Source: Metellina segmentata | Taxonomy: Eukaryota > Arthropoda > Arachnida > Araneae > Tetragnathidae | Assembly: GCA_947359465.1 (NCBI GenBank) | Contig: OX375874.1 | Location: 103,419,441 to 103,483,440 of the forward strand | DNA length: 64,000 nt | Reading direction: 5' to 3' | Shown: positions 24,101 through 39,100 of the stretch, piece by piece | Layout of the letters: every line of letters begins with the position of its first letter | How positions within the stretch are numbered: the stretch's first letter is position 1 | Program-made: the position numbers and the translations under genes | Notes under the pieces: model-generated | The model's database searches: none | What the model saw: the letters and a program-made list of their open reading frames with translations, nothing else | Told to the model about the DNA's origin: nothing

Positions 24101-27100
24101 AGAAGAATACGTGTAAAAAAATAGACATATGCATGGAAGAAAATAAGAATGGTTACGAATCTAAGAGATGTAAAAATAATCTTTAAAAAAAAATCATATG
24201 AAAATATTCGTTTTTGCTTATAATTTTATTTTATCAAAATACACATGTAATAATTTGTAATAAAAACGTATTAAAGTAAATTTGCACAAAAAATTTAAAA
24301 AATTCTACGAACAAAAAAATATTTGTTTTACATGTAACACGATTTTATTCATTTTCACTTTCTGACAGTAAACGGCGATACGTTTACGTACGACTGGAAT
24401 ATCACTAGAAATGTTGTGGACATCGTCTTTCTCTATTAATGAATTTCTTTCTTTGATCTCCAGAGCAAAAACCGGACCAAACCTCCTCTGTTGCTGATTT
24501 TTCTAACGAATTCAGTTCTTACTGGTTGTGTTCGTGTTTTGATTAGGCCGTTATATAAAATTTTTTGTAAGATACTATCAACTTCAGTTCACGTTGAATC
24601 TTCTAACCGCGTTCCTCATTAGTGCGTGTGATATAGAAATGGTACTACCATGCAACAAATTTTTAAAAATTCGAATTTAGACAAAAAAAATCTTGGAAAT
24701 TGGCTTGGTCAGCTCGTGTTAAATCAAATTCCTATAAAAAAGTTCGTGCAAAAGCAGAATTAGGTGTAGAAAATCAATATTACTGGACATGTTTAGTTAA
24801 AGTGGGAGACATGCTGTGTTTAGACCGCTCTTCGTTTGATTATCCCTCATGGATGGCTCCAATGCAATTCAGGACGTGTGAGAGATAGACTGGTACTTTT
24901 TACAGATGGGTAGGTATGCATTTAATTAACGTCGCACTGGAGCAACAGGAACACAGCAGGCTATTGCCGATGGTCCGGTTTCAACCCCGAAGGGAAAGAA
25001 CCTAGGAAAACACAACGTTATTTTGAGCCACGGTCAGATGACGAGGCAACACCTGAGCTGGCATCCCACTCCACAAACTTCCACACCACGCCAACGTGAG
25101 GTCATTGGAGAGGCCACGTATTTTATTTAGGGATGGTTCTTGTGCTACGCCACCGTCTCACGACTTTGACTTAATAAGGAATTAAAGAATTCGTCGTTCC
25201 ACTGTCAAAACTTCGTAAGTATTGAAGTCAAAATTGCTCAGGGTGCTAAATTGCAGAAGAGTTATAAGATGCAAGGTTAAAAATTGGACTGATTTAGTGC
25301 TTTATAATTACCTACTAGACTCGGAAGCTTCCGAAACGAGTTTAGTAAACATATTTGTAAAACAATCTGAAAACCTCGTAAACCAAAAAATAGACTTGCG
25401 AAGTCTTGATGGTAAAACGATGAATTGTAAATCTGTTATGCGATACAAGGTTGAGAAGTCGCCCCTCGATATAGGGCTACATAACTTGCACTAGACTCAA
25501 AACTTTTCAAATACGTTTAGTGAGCATATTTGCAAGTAGTAGTTTAGTACACAACGCTAACAATATTACAACGAATTTTAAGTCTGTTACGCGATACAAG
25601 GTTGAGAAGCCCCGATATAGGGCTTATATAACTTGCACTAGACTAAAAACTTTTCAAACAAGTTTAGATAGCATATTTGCAAACAATCTTTGAACCTCGT
25701 AAACAAAAAAAAAACAGACTTACGAAACTATGATAGCGAAACGCTGAATTGTAAATCTGTTATGCGATACAAGGTTGAGAAGTCGCCGATATATGGCTTT
25801 ATAGCTGTTTCACTAGACTCATGAAGCTTTTCAAAGACCGATGACATCGACATTTCTTTGAACCTCGAAAACAAAAAATAGACTTACGAAACTTTGATAG
25901 TAAAACGCCGAATTGTAAATCTGTTATGCGATACAAGGTAGAGGAAGTCGCCGATATATGGCTTTATAGCTGTTTGCACTAGACTCATGAAGCTTTTCAA
26001 AGAAGTTCAGTAAACATATTTGCATAGTATCTATAGACATATATTGATATATTTTCTTAAGACCTCGTAAACCAAAAAACTTCGGCTTACGAGGTTTTGA
26101 TAGTAAAAAATGACACATTATAGCTGCATATCAATCGTGCCTATAACTTAACATGCTCTTGTCTTTTACTGCCCTAATGATTACTGTGTGACTCTTTCTT
26201 AACCTCATATTTTGTGTTCATTGCAGTGGTACGCTTGAAATGGCTTTGTCAAGAGGCGTGCAACCTGTCTACCTGCGGTGCAACCAAGGCATGATCCTCT
26301 GGAACTATCCCCAAGGGGCCTTGCGGATAGTTCTCCAGCACAGGTCGGCCGGAAGTCCTTTCGGGGCTTGCATCAGGCGGTCTAAAGGGTCCTCAGGGGC
26401 TCGCATCTACCTCGCCGGCAAGAAGCGACTCCATCTCATCTTCAAGTCCGAGGACCCCGTGGATCTGGTGAGGTGCGTCGCGTCTCAAGGGGGTCAAGTG
26501 GCCCTCTACGTGGAGGCCGATCCCATCGCCGACGTGTTGCGACGGACGTCGGCCAAATTCCGCTACCACTTGAAGAAGATGGTCAGGCCATCGAAGGAAG
26601 AGTTTGCTGAAGGTAATACTCCATTTCATTTTCAAGCAGCTGTCGTTGTCTGGCAGTAGTTGAAGAACCTTTCACCACAGACGACAGGCTAGAATTTTTG
26701 TGGGTTTTAAGGCAAATAAGGCTAACGCTGTCCAACACAAAACTTACCGCTTTAAATGTGAGACAAAGTACAAAATGGCCCAAAAGTCATTAAACCATTT
26801 AAAAATAGGAAAACTCTTGTGTATGAAAAATTTTGAATTTGCTGTTTTAAAAACAATAAATATACTTCTTGGAAATTAATTTTAATTAGTTTCGTGGATT
26901 GTAATTGTCTGTCTTATGTTTAGATGGTTGTTGTCTGACCCGAAAAGGACGAACGTGAGCTCTATGGGTTAGCAGAATTGACCGTTGATTTTGTAGATAA
27001 ATTTGTATAGCTTTTTTACTCGTTGCTCTGTCGTGAATTTCTCCATAACTATTTACCAAGGATTACATATAAATAATCTGAAAAACATTTAATAGCAAAA

Positions 27101-30100
27101 AGTTATTCTATTTTAATATAGTTTAGTGACTTTTGGGCCACCTTGTGCAAGACCCGTAGTTATAGTACGAAATTAATCTGTCACAAAATTATTGTTTGCG
27201 ATTAATTATCAACTTACGTAAAATCTACCAAAAGGCTGAGATTTGTTAGTGGGCCTTGGAAGGTCGTCTCACAAGAGCCTTGTTTTGTGTGCACCAGATA
27301 CTAGTGATACGACAGTTTTATTACTCAGACTCATCTCTCTTTTCCGAATAGTAATACAGAGTGAGCAAATCAACAATAAGTTCCATAATATCCATCCGAC
27401 CATCTCTAACATCTGGGTGGTTTGACGTCAACGTCTTAGCATCGACCATTAACAAGTCACGCATAGATTTTTATTGGTTTGGGAAACGCTCCATCATGCC
27501 AGGAACCTCTCCATTCATCATATTTTAACTTCTTGTACAAATTTTAGACATTTGTACTAACGTTATTTTAATGCTTCATCCCTAATTTTATCAGACTCGT
27601 TGGGTCAGCTTCCGCATTCATATCTCTATCTTTCCCCATCAATCGGGATTTTTACCACATTTATCATAAGCTTATTTTAATTGTATCTGACTTTCTAATT
27701 TTAATATTCAACTAATGTGGGGTAATGGTAATGGTAATTTTAGTTAACGTCGTACTAGAGCAACACAACGGGCTATTGACGACGGTCCGGGATCAGTCCC
27801 CTGAGGGAAAGATCCGAGGACAACACCTCGTAATTTTGAACCACGGTCAGATGACGAAGCAACACCTGAGCTGGCACCCCACTCTCCAAACTTCCACGCC
27901 AACCCAACGTGACAACTAATGTGAGGATACCTCATCGTAGTCACAATTTTTATCGAATCTTAGTATCGAGATCTCGTGTTTCTTATCCCCCCGTTATTTG
28001 TTTTTCAAGGATGACTTGCTTTTTTATACACTTCATGTTTTGACCTGCAACTGTTACGTCACTTAAACTGCAACATCCATATTATCAGTATAATTAATTC
28101 ATCTTTAAAATGTTCTTTGTACTGTTTTTTTTTGTCTGCCTATTTTGACGTATTCGTTTATTTCCACCTTGATTTATTGCAATAATTGCAAGTAATATGA
28201 ACTGGCATGTTCTAAGCCTTGATCTCAATCCCATCAAATGCTGGAATGACGATTATTAACCAGGTCACATCACACACCCTCTTCATCAATGGATAAGCTT
28301 GTATTTGCTGTTTTATTAAAATGGAAACAGTCTAAGCTGGTCTAACTTCGTATCTACCCACATGCAACGGTCTCTCGTGAATTTTCCATATTTTTGGTGA
28401 TTCCATCCACACACAAAATGCACTTCTTATTTGCTTTATTATTGGACTTGAGACACTGGAAGGCACCGATTTGGGTTTTTCATCTTTCCATTGGGTCCTA
28501 AATCAGTGTCCGTGATTTAAAACCTTTGTCGGCATCGAGTTTCAAATTCCTCCCTCGAAACAGAACCTCTGAGACGCCGTTATCGGCGTCAGATATCTGA
28601 ACCCGGGGGTTCATAAAGAAATAGCTATCCAAACCAGAGGATAAACAAAAAGTTGTTACTTCCAGCCTTGCTTCGCCTGTCCACGATCACAGGCCTCTCG
28701 GGAATTTTCCGGTGGACCTTTCCTTTACTGCAGGAAACTAATACGAAACCACACACAAAATCCACTTCTTTTTTAACTTTATTATTCGCTTTGAGACACC
28801 GATTTGGATTTGCACATCTCACCATTGAGTCCAAAACCAGTCCCCGGGATTTTAAGACCCTTGTCGGCATCGCATTTCAAGTTCCTCCCTAGAAACAGAA
28901 CCTCGAAGACATCGCTCAGATCTCTGAACTCGGGGTTTCACAGAGAAATAATAATTCAAACCAGTGGATAAACAAAAATTTGCTATTTTATAAAAATGGA
29001 AACAGCCTAGCTTCGTCTGTCCACTATCACAGGCCTCTCGAGAATTTCCCGGTGGACCTTTCCTTCACTGAAGGAAACCAATACGAAATGCACTTCTTTT
29101 TTAACTTTATTATTCGCCTCGAGACACCGATTTGGATTTGCACATCTCACCACTGAGTACAAAACCAGTCCCCGGGATTTAAGACCTTTGTATCGCATTT
29201 CAAGTTCCTCCCTCGAAACAGAACCTCGAAGACATCGCTCTGAACTCTGGGTTTCGCAGAAAAATAATAATTCAAACCAGTAGATAAACGAAAATTTGCT
29301 ATTTTGTAAAAATGGAAACAGCCTAGCTTCTCCTGTCCACTATCACAGACCTCTCGGGAATTTCCCGGTGGACCCTTCCTTAACTGAAGGAAACTAATAC
29401 GAAATCCACTTCTTTATTAACTTTATTATTCGCTTCGAGACACCGATTTGGATTTGCATATCTCACCATTGAGTCCAAAACCAGTCCCCGGGATTTAAGA
29501 CCTTTGTCGGCATCGCATTTCAAGTTCCTCCCTAGAAACAGAACCTCGAAGACATCGCTCTGAACTCTGGGTTTCGCAGAAAAATAATAATTCAATCCAG
29601 TGGATAAACGAAAATTTGCTATTTTGTAAAAATGGAAACAGCCTAGCTTCTCCTGTCCACTATCAGACCTCTCGGGAATTTCCCGGTGGACCCTTCCTTA
29701 ACTGAAGGAAACTAATACGAAATCCACTTCTTTATTAACTTTATTATTCGCTTCGAGACACCGATTTGGATTTGCACATCTCACCATTGAGTCCAAAACA
29801 AGTCCCCTCGATTTAAGACCTTTGTCGGCATCGCATTTCAAGTTCCTCCCTCGAAACAGAACCTCGAAGACATCGCTCTGAACTCTGGGTTTCGCAGAAA
29901 AATAATAATTCAAACCAGTGGATAAACGAAAATTTGCTATTTTGTAAAAATGGAAACAGCCTAGCTTCTCCTGTCCACTATCACAGACCTCTCGGGAATT
30001 TCCCGGTGGACCCTTCCTTAACTGAAGGAAACTAATACGAAATCCACTTCTTTATTAACTTTATTATTCGCTTCGAGACACCGATTTGGATTTGCACATC

Positions 30101-33100
30101 TCACCATTGAGTCCAAAACCAGTCCCCGGGATTTAAGACCTTTGTCGGCATCGCATTTCAAGTTCCTCCCTAGAAACAGAACCGCGGAGACATCGTTCTC
30201 GAGCTCGGATCTCCGAAAGAGCCCGGGGATTCGCAGAGAAATAATAATTCAAACCAGTCGTCGACCTCGGGGAGAGGGTAAACGCTGAAATAACTGGGTA
30301 CGCGCAGTGCCCACTTGGCTATCTCCACCCACAACCTGGGTCAGAATTGCGTTCCCCCCTTCCACTTTCTGGGGTCTTGGGAGGGGAGCTTTTCTTGTTG
30401 GGTAGTCTTTATCCTCCATTATTCATCCCCCCTCCCCACCAATTTTTCTCCACACCGGTTGAGGTTGCGTCTTCGAGGAATCTCCAGACTCGACTGAAGG
30501 AGGAAGGTTGGTGTGTTATTTCAGAGCCGAGCTGGTGCAGACTCCGGGTAGGAAACTTTTAAAAGGGGAGTGGAGGAGCCATTATGGGATTTTCATAAAA
30601 TGCATGGGTCGACGGGGGTCAGTGGATATTAAGTTAAGGATATGGTTGTGGATGATGTTAAGGGAAATAAAATATCGTACTTGATGGATAGCTGAGAGTT
30701 AGTTTGACAAAAATAAACGCTGTCTTGTCAATTTTTTTTGTATTGTCATGAGTTGTCTGTTATTATGCCTGTGTCTTTTCATTGTTTCATTTTGTTTCAA
30801 AAGTTATAGTTCGAAAAGGCTTGTCGGGAAAGATACCGTCTACAACTTGTCAGCAACTTTTTTTTTCTGCCGTATTCGCTTTAAAAGGTGATACTTCAGG
30901 GAAAAGTTTTTATCTTTGCCGAGCATTGTTTTCAAAATATGTTTCTTTTCTACCACCTCTACGTTTTCTGAATGCAGGAGGTAAATTTTAAAGTGGAAAC
31001 TTTTATGTTTTTACTGGCAGATTTTAAAACTGGGCTTATTAATGTTTTTCTCTGACAAATTTTGAATCTGGACCTTTTTAATATTTTTCGCTGAAATATT
31101 TTAAAACGGGGATACTTTTTCCCCAAGAGCTGAGTTGATTTTGTTTTTCGGCACTTTTCACAACTCACGCTGGTATGTAGGATTCCCTGTTTGTGAATGA
31201 TATTCGTATACAATTTTAGTTTTGAAAATTCTAGTCATTTTCCTTTGCTTTTTAAGAGGTCTTTTCGCTTATAGACGCCAACAACAGGACTCCTAACACG
31301 TCACTTTTTGACATTTTGTCACCTTTTCAGGGGTTTTAAGTTCTTAAATTTTATTTAGAGAAGAAAAAAAATGTTTGGTGCACAGTAAAAAAAAAATGAT
31401 TTTCTCTATAAAAAAAACAGGGTTTGTACGCATTCAATTTCGAAATGCGCTCTACATTCCACCGCAAGAATGGATCCAAAAGCGAACCGTTTCAATTGTA
31501 AAAGTATACTTCACATTGCCCGCGGTGTATTAGCAGCAAGTTCTAGAAATTTTCCCACAAGAAGGGAGTTGGCGAGTGTATTAAAGGTAGCCAATGATAG
31601 ACTCAAAAAGGTGATAAAATATAAAGTTTTTAAGGAAGCAGCACTTGCTCAGTCAATGATTGAAGGAGCGGCAAAAGTCTCGGATGATGCTGGTCAGCAA
31701 AGACAGACTTTAAAAAATGCACTTTTTTCTACTGAGAAGAAAAAGACAAAAATAATTTCAGACTTTTTCAACAACAAAAATGACACATGATCTTTCAAAA
31801 AAAGGAAGAAATTCTTGAAGCCGTGTCAAAAATGAACAAATTCAAAAATCATTACGATTTTTTTATTTTTATGTTAATATTTTAAAATGATGTACTTTTT
31901 AAATGAAGAAAATAAAAATATCCTTCCAAAGAAAGGATAGGGGCGGATCTTTTTATATTCTATCTTTGAATATTTTTTTTTGCTCGATTAGTCACTTTTT
32001 GTCACCTTTTTCTGCTTAATTAGTCACTTTTTGTCACCTTTTTCTGCTTAGTTAGTCACTTTTTTCACCTTTTTGGTTAAATTAGTCACCTTTTTAGACC
32101 TTTAAACCTGTTAGGAGCCCTGCAACAACTATCGTTCTTTTTACTTATCTTCTATTTCAAAGCATAATTTAAAAATAAATTCCAAATTTGTTTCTCTTGA
32201 TGGTTTTGGATTTCATGTACCGTGATTAAGTATTTTAATCATTATCCTTGTTCATTGGCTTAAGAGCCCAACTTGGGCGTCGACTTTCTCAATGATTCTG
32301 TTCCATTTTGACCTGTTATTCCATTAGTTCGCAATTCTTAATTTTGCAAGTGCCAGAATCGTTGTCTACAGGTCAATACATCTCAACTTTTTCTTTCTCA
32401 AGGCCTAAATTAATCATTCTCCATATGATATTTATAAAACGCTTTGGTACGGGCAGCCTTAAATTTTCGCATGCTGATACCTTTTGCATAGAAATGATGA
32501 AATTTCTGTATGATACGATATCGTGAAGTTTTTCGGGGTCACGTTAGCTTATTTTTAAGAGTAACGGATTAACAACCGAATGGTTGCGAGTTCGAATCCA
32601 ACCAAAGACCGTCGTGTACACGGACGCTGGTGCACAATAAATATACCATGGCCTCAAATGTCCTAATGTCGGCGCGGTGTTGGAATTTGGAGAGTGGGTG
32701 CCAGCTCGGGTGTGACCTCGTCATCTGACCTTGATTCAAAATTACATGATGTTGCCCTCGATCTTCCACTTTGGGTTTGATCTCGGACCGTCGCCAATAG
32801 CCCGTTCTGTTGCTCCAGTGGCGACGTTAATTAAAATGCGTACATACGTGAAGTTTTCGTATCAGGTTACACGGTACTTTGTATGAACTGCAAGCGGTAG
32901 AGACACACACAGTGAAAGAGTTATATGGAAAAATAAAGATGAAGATTGATGTCAAGAGCGGGAAAACATAAGGCGATCCATTTCCAATAGTGAAGTGAAG
33001 TAATCACGTGATCAGGTCACTGGTCACTATCTCCTGCGGAAAAGCGCCCTGCCGTGCGTCACTTGTCAAACCAATCACTTCGCTCCGTTGATAACGTATA

Positions 33101-36100
33101 ATTAAATGACGAAAAGAAGGATGCTTTCTGTTGAAACAATCTCTCTGAGATCGAGACTTCCGCATTTCAAAGATGGATTCGACGGGGGAACTAAAAACCA
33201 CATGTGCTGAAATCTGATTGGAGCTTGTTACAGAAATGTAAATAAGTAAACATCGTATTCTGGTGAGGGAAAAGCGAAATTAGGGACTGTGTAAACAGTA
33301 GAGTTCACGTAAATTAAAAACAAGAGATTATGCTCTAACACGTTTTCCCATACAACGTTAAGTTCTAAGTCTGATTCATAACTGTTTCGATTTTTATATA
33401 GATAGCGAGGAAGAGGACAACCATACAAGAAAGTTTTGTCCTGAGACTTATAAACCGGCTTGCAAATCTGAGATTTACACTTAAACCATAATGTCGGTCT
33501 GAGAGTACTTGGTGAAGGAAAATTACACTACCCTACAATAATGGACCGGACCGCAAAATGTGATTGTATAAGGGAATGAATACTTTAATAGGGATGGTCC
33601 CCCACATGCTGCAATTACACTAGCAACCCTTCTGGGCATACTTTCGATAAGGTTTTGATACACAGCTAGGGGTATTTGTGTCCATTCCTGCTGCAAGAAT
33701 GTCGCCAGCTCAGCTGTAGATTTCGGACGTGGTTCCCTGGTCCGTAAGCGTCGCTATAATTCATCCCACAAATGTTCTATGGGGTTAACGTGGGGACTCT
33801 GAGCAGGCCATATCTTAATACCACTGCTTGACAGCGGCTGCAACATGACATGGAGCATTATCGCCCTCGAATTAACTTCGTCCATTCCATAAAATTGCCA
33901 AAGTGTACGAAGAACCTGATTGTCCAAAATGTTCGTGTAGGCGTCTGCGTTCAATTTACCAGTAACAATATGGCCAGGCCATACCACGAAAAACATCCTA
34001 AAACAAGCAGGTTATCATTAACGAAGACACTATTATAATTATATTAATATATTATCACTTTAACATACCGAGAGTAAGAATCCTGTAATAAATGCGGCGA
34101 AAATATTTAAAATTTTAGAACTCGGAAAACAGGCTGCATATTACGGTACAAAAGTTTTTCACATTTCGTCGGGGTTCCCTAGATCCAGAAGCCATGGCAT
34201 TGAGGAACCAATTTATGTGGGTCCCCAATTTGCATCATACTTTTCTCAATATGTATTTTTTTCGAGATGCAGATCCCGTTAAGTCGGCACTGAAGCAAAT
34301 AGTGTGACAGTGAAAGACTTTTAACGTCATCTCAAGACGCTTCACAACATTATGATAACACAATAGAGTAGTAATCTTGTATTAAATGTGGCGAAAGATT
34401 TAAAAATTTTAAACCCAGAAAATAGGCTGAACATCTCTTCGGATTTCTCAGGGGCCCCTTTTGTTCCAGAAACCCGATACTAAGGCATTGAAAAGCCCCT
34501 TTGTGTGGCCCTATTTTTACATTTTCTTTCTCTAAGACGTATTTTTCCCGAGATCCCGTTAATTAAAGACACAAATAAGGTTTGTACGTGACCAGTGGAC
34601 GACAATAAATTTCGTCCAGTGGTGATTTGAAGGAACAACTGCGCTTCATCTCGAGATTTCAAATCATTTTACACAAAATAGTAGGAACTCAGTAAAAATT
34701 CGACGAAAGAAGTTATTTTATATTCAAAATTCTGAAATAGATTGTACATTCTAGTGCAAAATCTGTTCATATTTCCCAGTTCCCTTTAAGTGGGGGCCTG
34801 ATTTACATCCTACTTTCTCCAAAGGGGTATTTTTTCCAAGATACCGACAGCTCAAGATGCATGCTAGTAGTATACGTGACAATGAAAGACAGTAAATTTC
34901 GTCCAGGGGTGATTTAAAAGCACAACTGCGCGTCATCTAGAGACACTTCACAACATCATTTTGCACAAAATAGTGGGAACCCTGTAAAATGCGACGAAAA
35001 TATTTTAAAATTTTGAATTCAGAACACAGGCTGAACATAACAGTTAAAAAAAATTTCAGATTTCCAAGGGGCCCCCTTAGATTCTGAAACCCGATACCCA
35101 GGCATTGAAAAGCCCCTTTATATGGGGCCCTGATTTACCATCCTACTTTCTCCGAGACGCAAGCAAGTAGTGTACGTTGCAGTGAAAGACAATAAATTTC
35201 GTCCGTCGGTGATTTAAAAGCACAACTGCGCGTCATCTCGAGACGCTTCACAACATCATTACCCGCCAGCCATTATTTATTTACATCTTCGCTTTCAACC
35301 TCCCTCTTCCCCCTCCCGGCGTTTGGCGGGAACCGTAATTGCGTGCTCATTTTGTAACCGCAAACACAGTATCAAAAGAAAATGCCCGGGCTTGGAAACG
35401 GCGGTGATCTCACATAGATCTCTCTGTGAGGGGCGATGTGACGGTGTGGGAACCTGTTTCTTTCACTTGGGGGTGGTTGCTTGCAGTGCGCAGGGATGTT
35501 TGTAGTTCCGAGAAGATTCGTCCCGATATTGTTTCCTGAAAACTAGAAATGGTGCTAGAAATTTTCAGCAGCAGGGCTCGTCCCTGGTCCCATTTCGATC
35601 AACCTTTCAAAGGCCCATAAAATGTTAAAAGTAGTTGACTGTAGAAAACATTTTTGAAGTACAATCGTTCACGTGTGTCGTTAAATGATCAAGGGATACA
35701 ATTATTTGCAAACAACTGCATTTTTTCACAATCCCAATCAGCAGTCTTTAAGCCCATTTCGATCAACCTTTCAGAGACCCACAAAATATTAAATAATAAT
35801 CGAATATTTGACTGCAGAAAGCATTTTTAAAGAAGAAGAATCGTTCAAGTGCGTCGTTAAATAATCGAGTAATACGATTATTTGCAAACAACTGCATTTT
35901 TTCACAATCCCAATCAGCAGTCTTTAAGCCCATTTCGATCAACCTTTCAGAGACCCACAAAATATTAAATAATAATCGAATATTTGACTGCAGAAAGCAT
36001 TTTTAAAGAAGAAGAATCGTTCAAGTGCGTCGTTAAATAATCGAGTAATACGATTATTTAATAATAAATGCATCTTTTCCCAATCGAATTCATGGCAGGG

Positions 36101-39100
36101 CTCTTTGGAAAGTGTGGGGGTTCCATATGGCGGTTAATCTACTTAATGGTGATCCTGTTTAGCACGCAGCTGTGATCAATGAATCAAAGGCAGACTTTAT
36201 GGGTAATTAAAAAATAAAAACATTTTAATATGTTTCTGCAATATTCATGTTAATTTCTTTTCCAAAATCAAAATGGCTTTAGACGAGCCTGTAATCAGTG
36301 ACGGATTGGTTCAAACGAACGACCTGGGAAATATAGCCATCTACATGCAGGGGAAGATGCAACTGAAATACTGAAGGTTAAATACGTGATTTTAAATAGT
36401 GACGCGCCAATTCTTGGTTTCTCGTATCACTATTGAAGTTTTGTAGAAATTTAATTACTTGTAAAAACAATTTGGGCGTTTTCTTCTTTTTACTCCGTTT
36501 CTGTATGTTCTCTGTATTTTTCGTATCAGTTTGTTTTTATTGAGGGTTGTCTTGTGTATCTTGTTCGTGTACGCCTGCCATTGAAAGTATCTCAATTAGT
36601 CTAGTTTGTAAATAAAAGTATCTCAATTAGTCTAATTTGTAAATAAAAGTATCTCAATTAGTCTAATTTGTAAATAAAAGTATCTCAATTAGTCTAATTT
36701 GTAAATAAAAGTATCTCAATTAGTCTAATTTGTAAATAAAAGTATCTCAATTAGTCTAATTTGTAAATAAAAGTATCTCAATTAGTCTAATTTGTAAATA
36801 AAAGTATCTCAATTAGTCTAATTTGTAAATAAAAGTATCTCAATTATCAGTATATAATTTCTTTGTTGGAATGAAGTCCCGTGGAATCAATGGATTTACC
36901 CACCATGCCTGCGAATCGTAGGCGGCGAGTCTTGATTCCTCTCCAGTGTATTTCTCTCTTCTGTTAGAAAACCTTTTATGGTGTGTTGGTCCATTTACAT
37001 GATGCTGCTTAGCCAGATATGGTTATAAAACCTAACTAATCTTTCGCGGGAGAACTAAGCAACAGAATAATCTCTTTGGATATATGGTGTAGTCCTTTCT
37101 GAAATAATGCTCTTGCAACAGTATGATGTACAACTTTGCTGGAGGAAAGGTACACTATAGTTTCTATTTATAAAATCCAGTTTTTTCTTGGCTTCGTTAC
37201 TTTTCTCAAGTTTATAAAGTATGGATACAAAATATTTTCTCCGATTAGTTACTATTTTACTAAAAGAATATCTTGTAAAATAACAATAATTTCTACAGCA
37301 GTCGTCATCTTAGCTCTCTTGTTTTCTTGTAAAATCTTTTCTCCGATTCGTTACTAATTTACTAAGCCAATATCAAGTAAAATAACAATACTTGCTACAG
37401 CAGTCTTCGTCTAGTAGTTCTCGGTGTTTTGGTACAAATTTCCTAGAACGTTCCTTGTTGATAAAATAGTAAGCTGTTTGAGATTAAGACTGTGAATATA
37501 TCTTGATTTCAAATTTACTCCTCAGTAAATTGTAGTTTTATTTCTATGAGATATCTAATATATCTAAGCTATATTTTTTTTTTCTATAAGATATCTAAAC
37601 TATATTTTTATTTCTTAAGCTTTTTATCTCCTAAGCCTAGTTTCTTCTTTCGACAAGTTTCTGAAGAAATTTAAATTCTGGATTTTTCAAGTCAATTCAC
37701 AAGTAATGTAAACAAATTTCTCAAACTCCGATCTAAGATAAGAAATACTGGACTTCATACCCATTTAGAAATGGGAACTAAAAAGTTTCTAAGGTGAAAT
37801 TGAAATCACTTTTTTTTCACTGTCGCTTTTTGCAATAGAATAGATAAAATTTGCATACCTATATTGGATTATTGCATAGATAACCTTAAAATCTTAAGAT
37901 AAATAGTAAGAACTACACTGTTGAGTCATTTTTTGCTATCGTGGAATATGATAACAAAAAATGAATTCAGGGAACGAGTCCTTTCGTTCAATGACAAAGT
38001 GTAATAGGGTATTTAATTGCTCTCTTAGTGCATATACTACTTTTAATTTATATTTTATTTTAAAAAAAACTTATATTTGTGATGTATTGTAGTTACTTTA
38101 TTACATATATTTGTAGGTCACAGTCTTATCCCTCGCTAAGTAAACATACTCATACATACAAACCAAAGCTACAAAATCTTCAACTCTAGTACGAAGAAGT
38201 ATAAACAACTTACACATTAACCTAACCAATACCTTACTGTTATATTTCATAAAAATCCATAGGGAAAACTTGAAACTAAAAAATCAGAGATTCGAGTTTC
38301 AAGCTCGCTTTTTCAGGTTTTTTATTTATTACGCATAAACTAAACCTACATATAGCTGTAATATTTCGTCCAAATCTCTACAGAAAACTTTTTTTAAAGT
38401 CAGGGAATTAAGTTTCACGCTCTCTTAAATGTGAGAATTCTTTTCTAAGTACGTCCCATCTTCAACTGTAGTACGAAGGAGTATAAGTGCCTACACATTA
38501 ACCTAACCAATACGTTACAGTTACATTTCATAAAAATCTCTTGGGAAAACTTGAAACTAAAAAATCGGGGATTCGAGTTTCAAGCTCGCTTTCTCAGGTT
38601 TTCGATTTCGTTTCCAAATGCGTCCCATGTCAGCTTCGTTCATCTGTTCTCGAAGCAGCGTTGCCGTTCCAAGAACAGCATGAGAAAATGCATTTTTTCC
38701 CGCACCCCCATCTCGAGCGAGGGGGAGAGCGCGATGAAAAGGCCTATCGTCTGCCAGCAGAAACGTGAACCTCTGCGAGAAAGGGTGTGCTTGCAGCAAG
38801 GGGTGGTGGCTGAGAAATGCACTCAAGAGGGGGAAGCGAAGATTCTATGGGCCACAGCAAGCGAGGGAGGGACGAAAGGGCAAGAAATTCGAGGCTTTCG
38901 CACGCAGATAGAGGAACATTTATTCCGAGGAAGATAGAAACCAGATTGAAGAGATTTTTTTTTTCCTTTTCGTGGTGTCTTTTTTTTTTTTATGGCACTG
39001 TCTCTTGTTGGCTTGCCTTCGAGTTGATTAATTACGGAACAGTTGGGGCTGTGATCGCGGATCATTTCTGAAGATGTAATTACGTGTAATTGATTGAGGC

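Noticed and set aside
26393..26635. Minus-strand ORF over exon 2
   Set aside because: Antisense shadow of a real coding exon.
29380..29913. Series of similar 71-codon minus-strand ORFs
   Set aside because: They repeat with the ~320-bp array and shift or break between units. Not a protein repeat gene.
36587..36846. Possible CRISPR array (31-bp repeats); also 41711-41875 and 39236-40622
   Set aside because: Units are contiguous with no unique spacers, and the genome is eukaryotic. These are minisatellites.
38551..38937. 128-codon ORF and its antisense partners
   Set aside because: Stop-poor because the segment is GC-rich. Frames are open on both strands with no recognisable motif; kept only as a GC-rich island.
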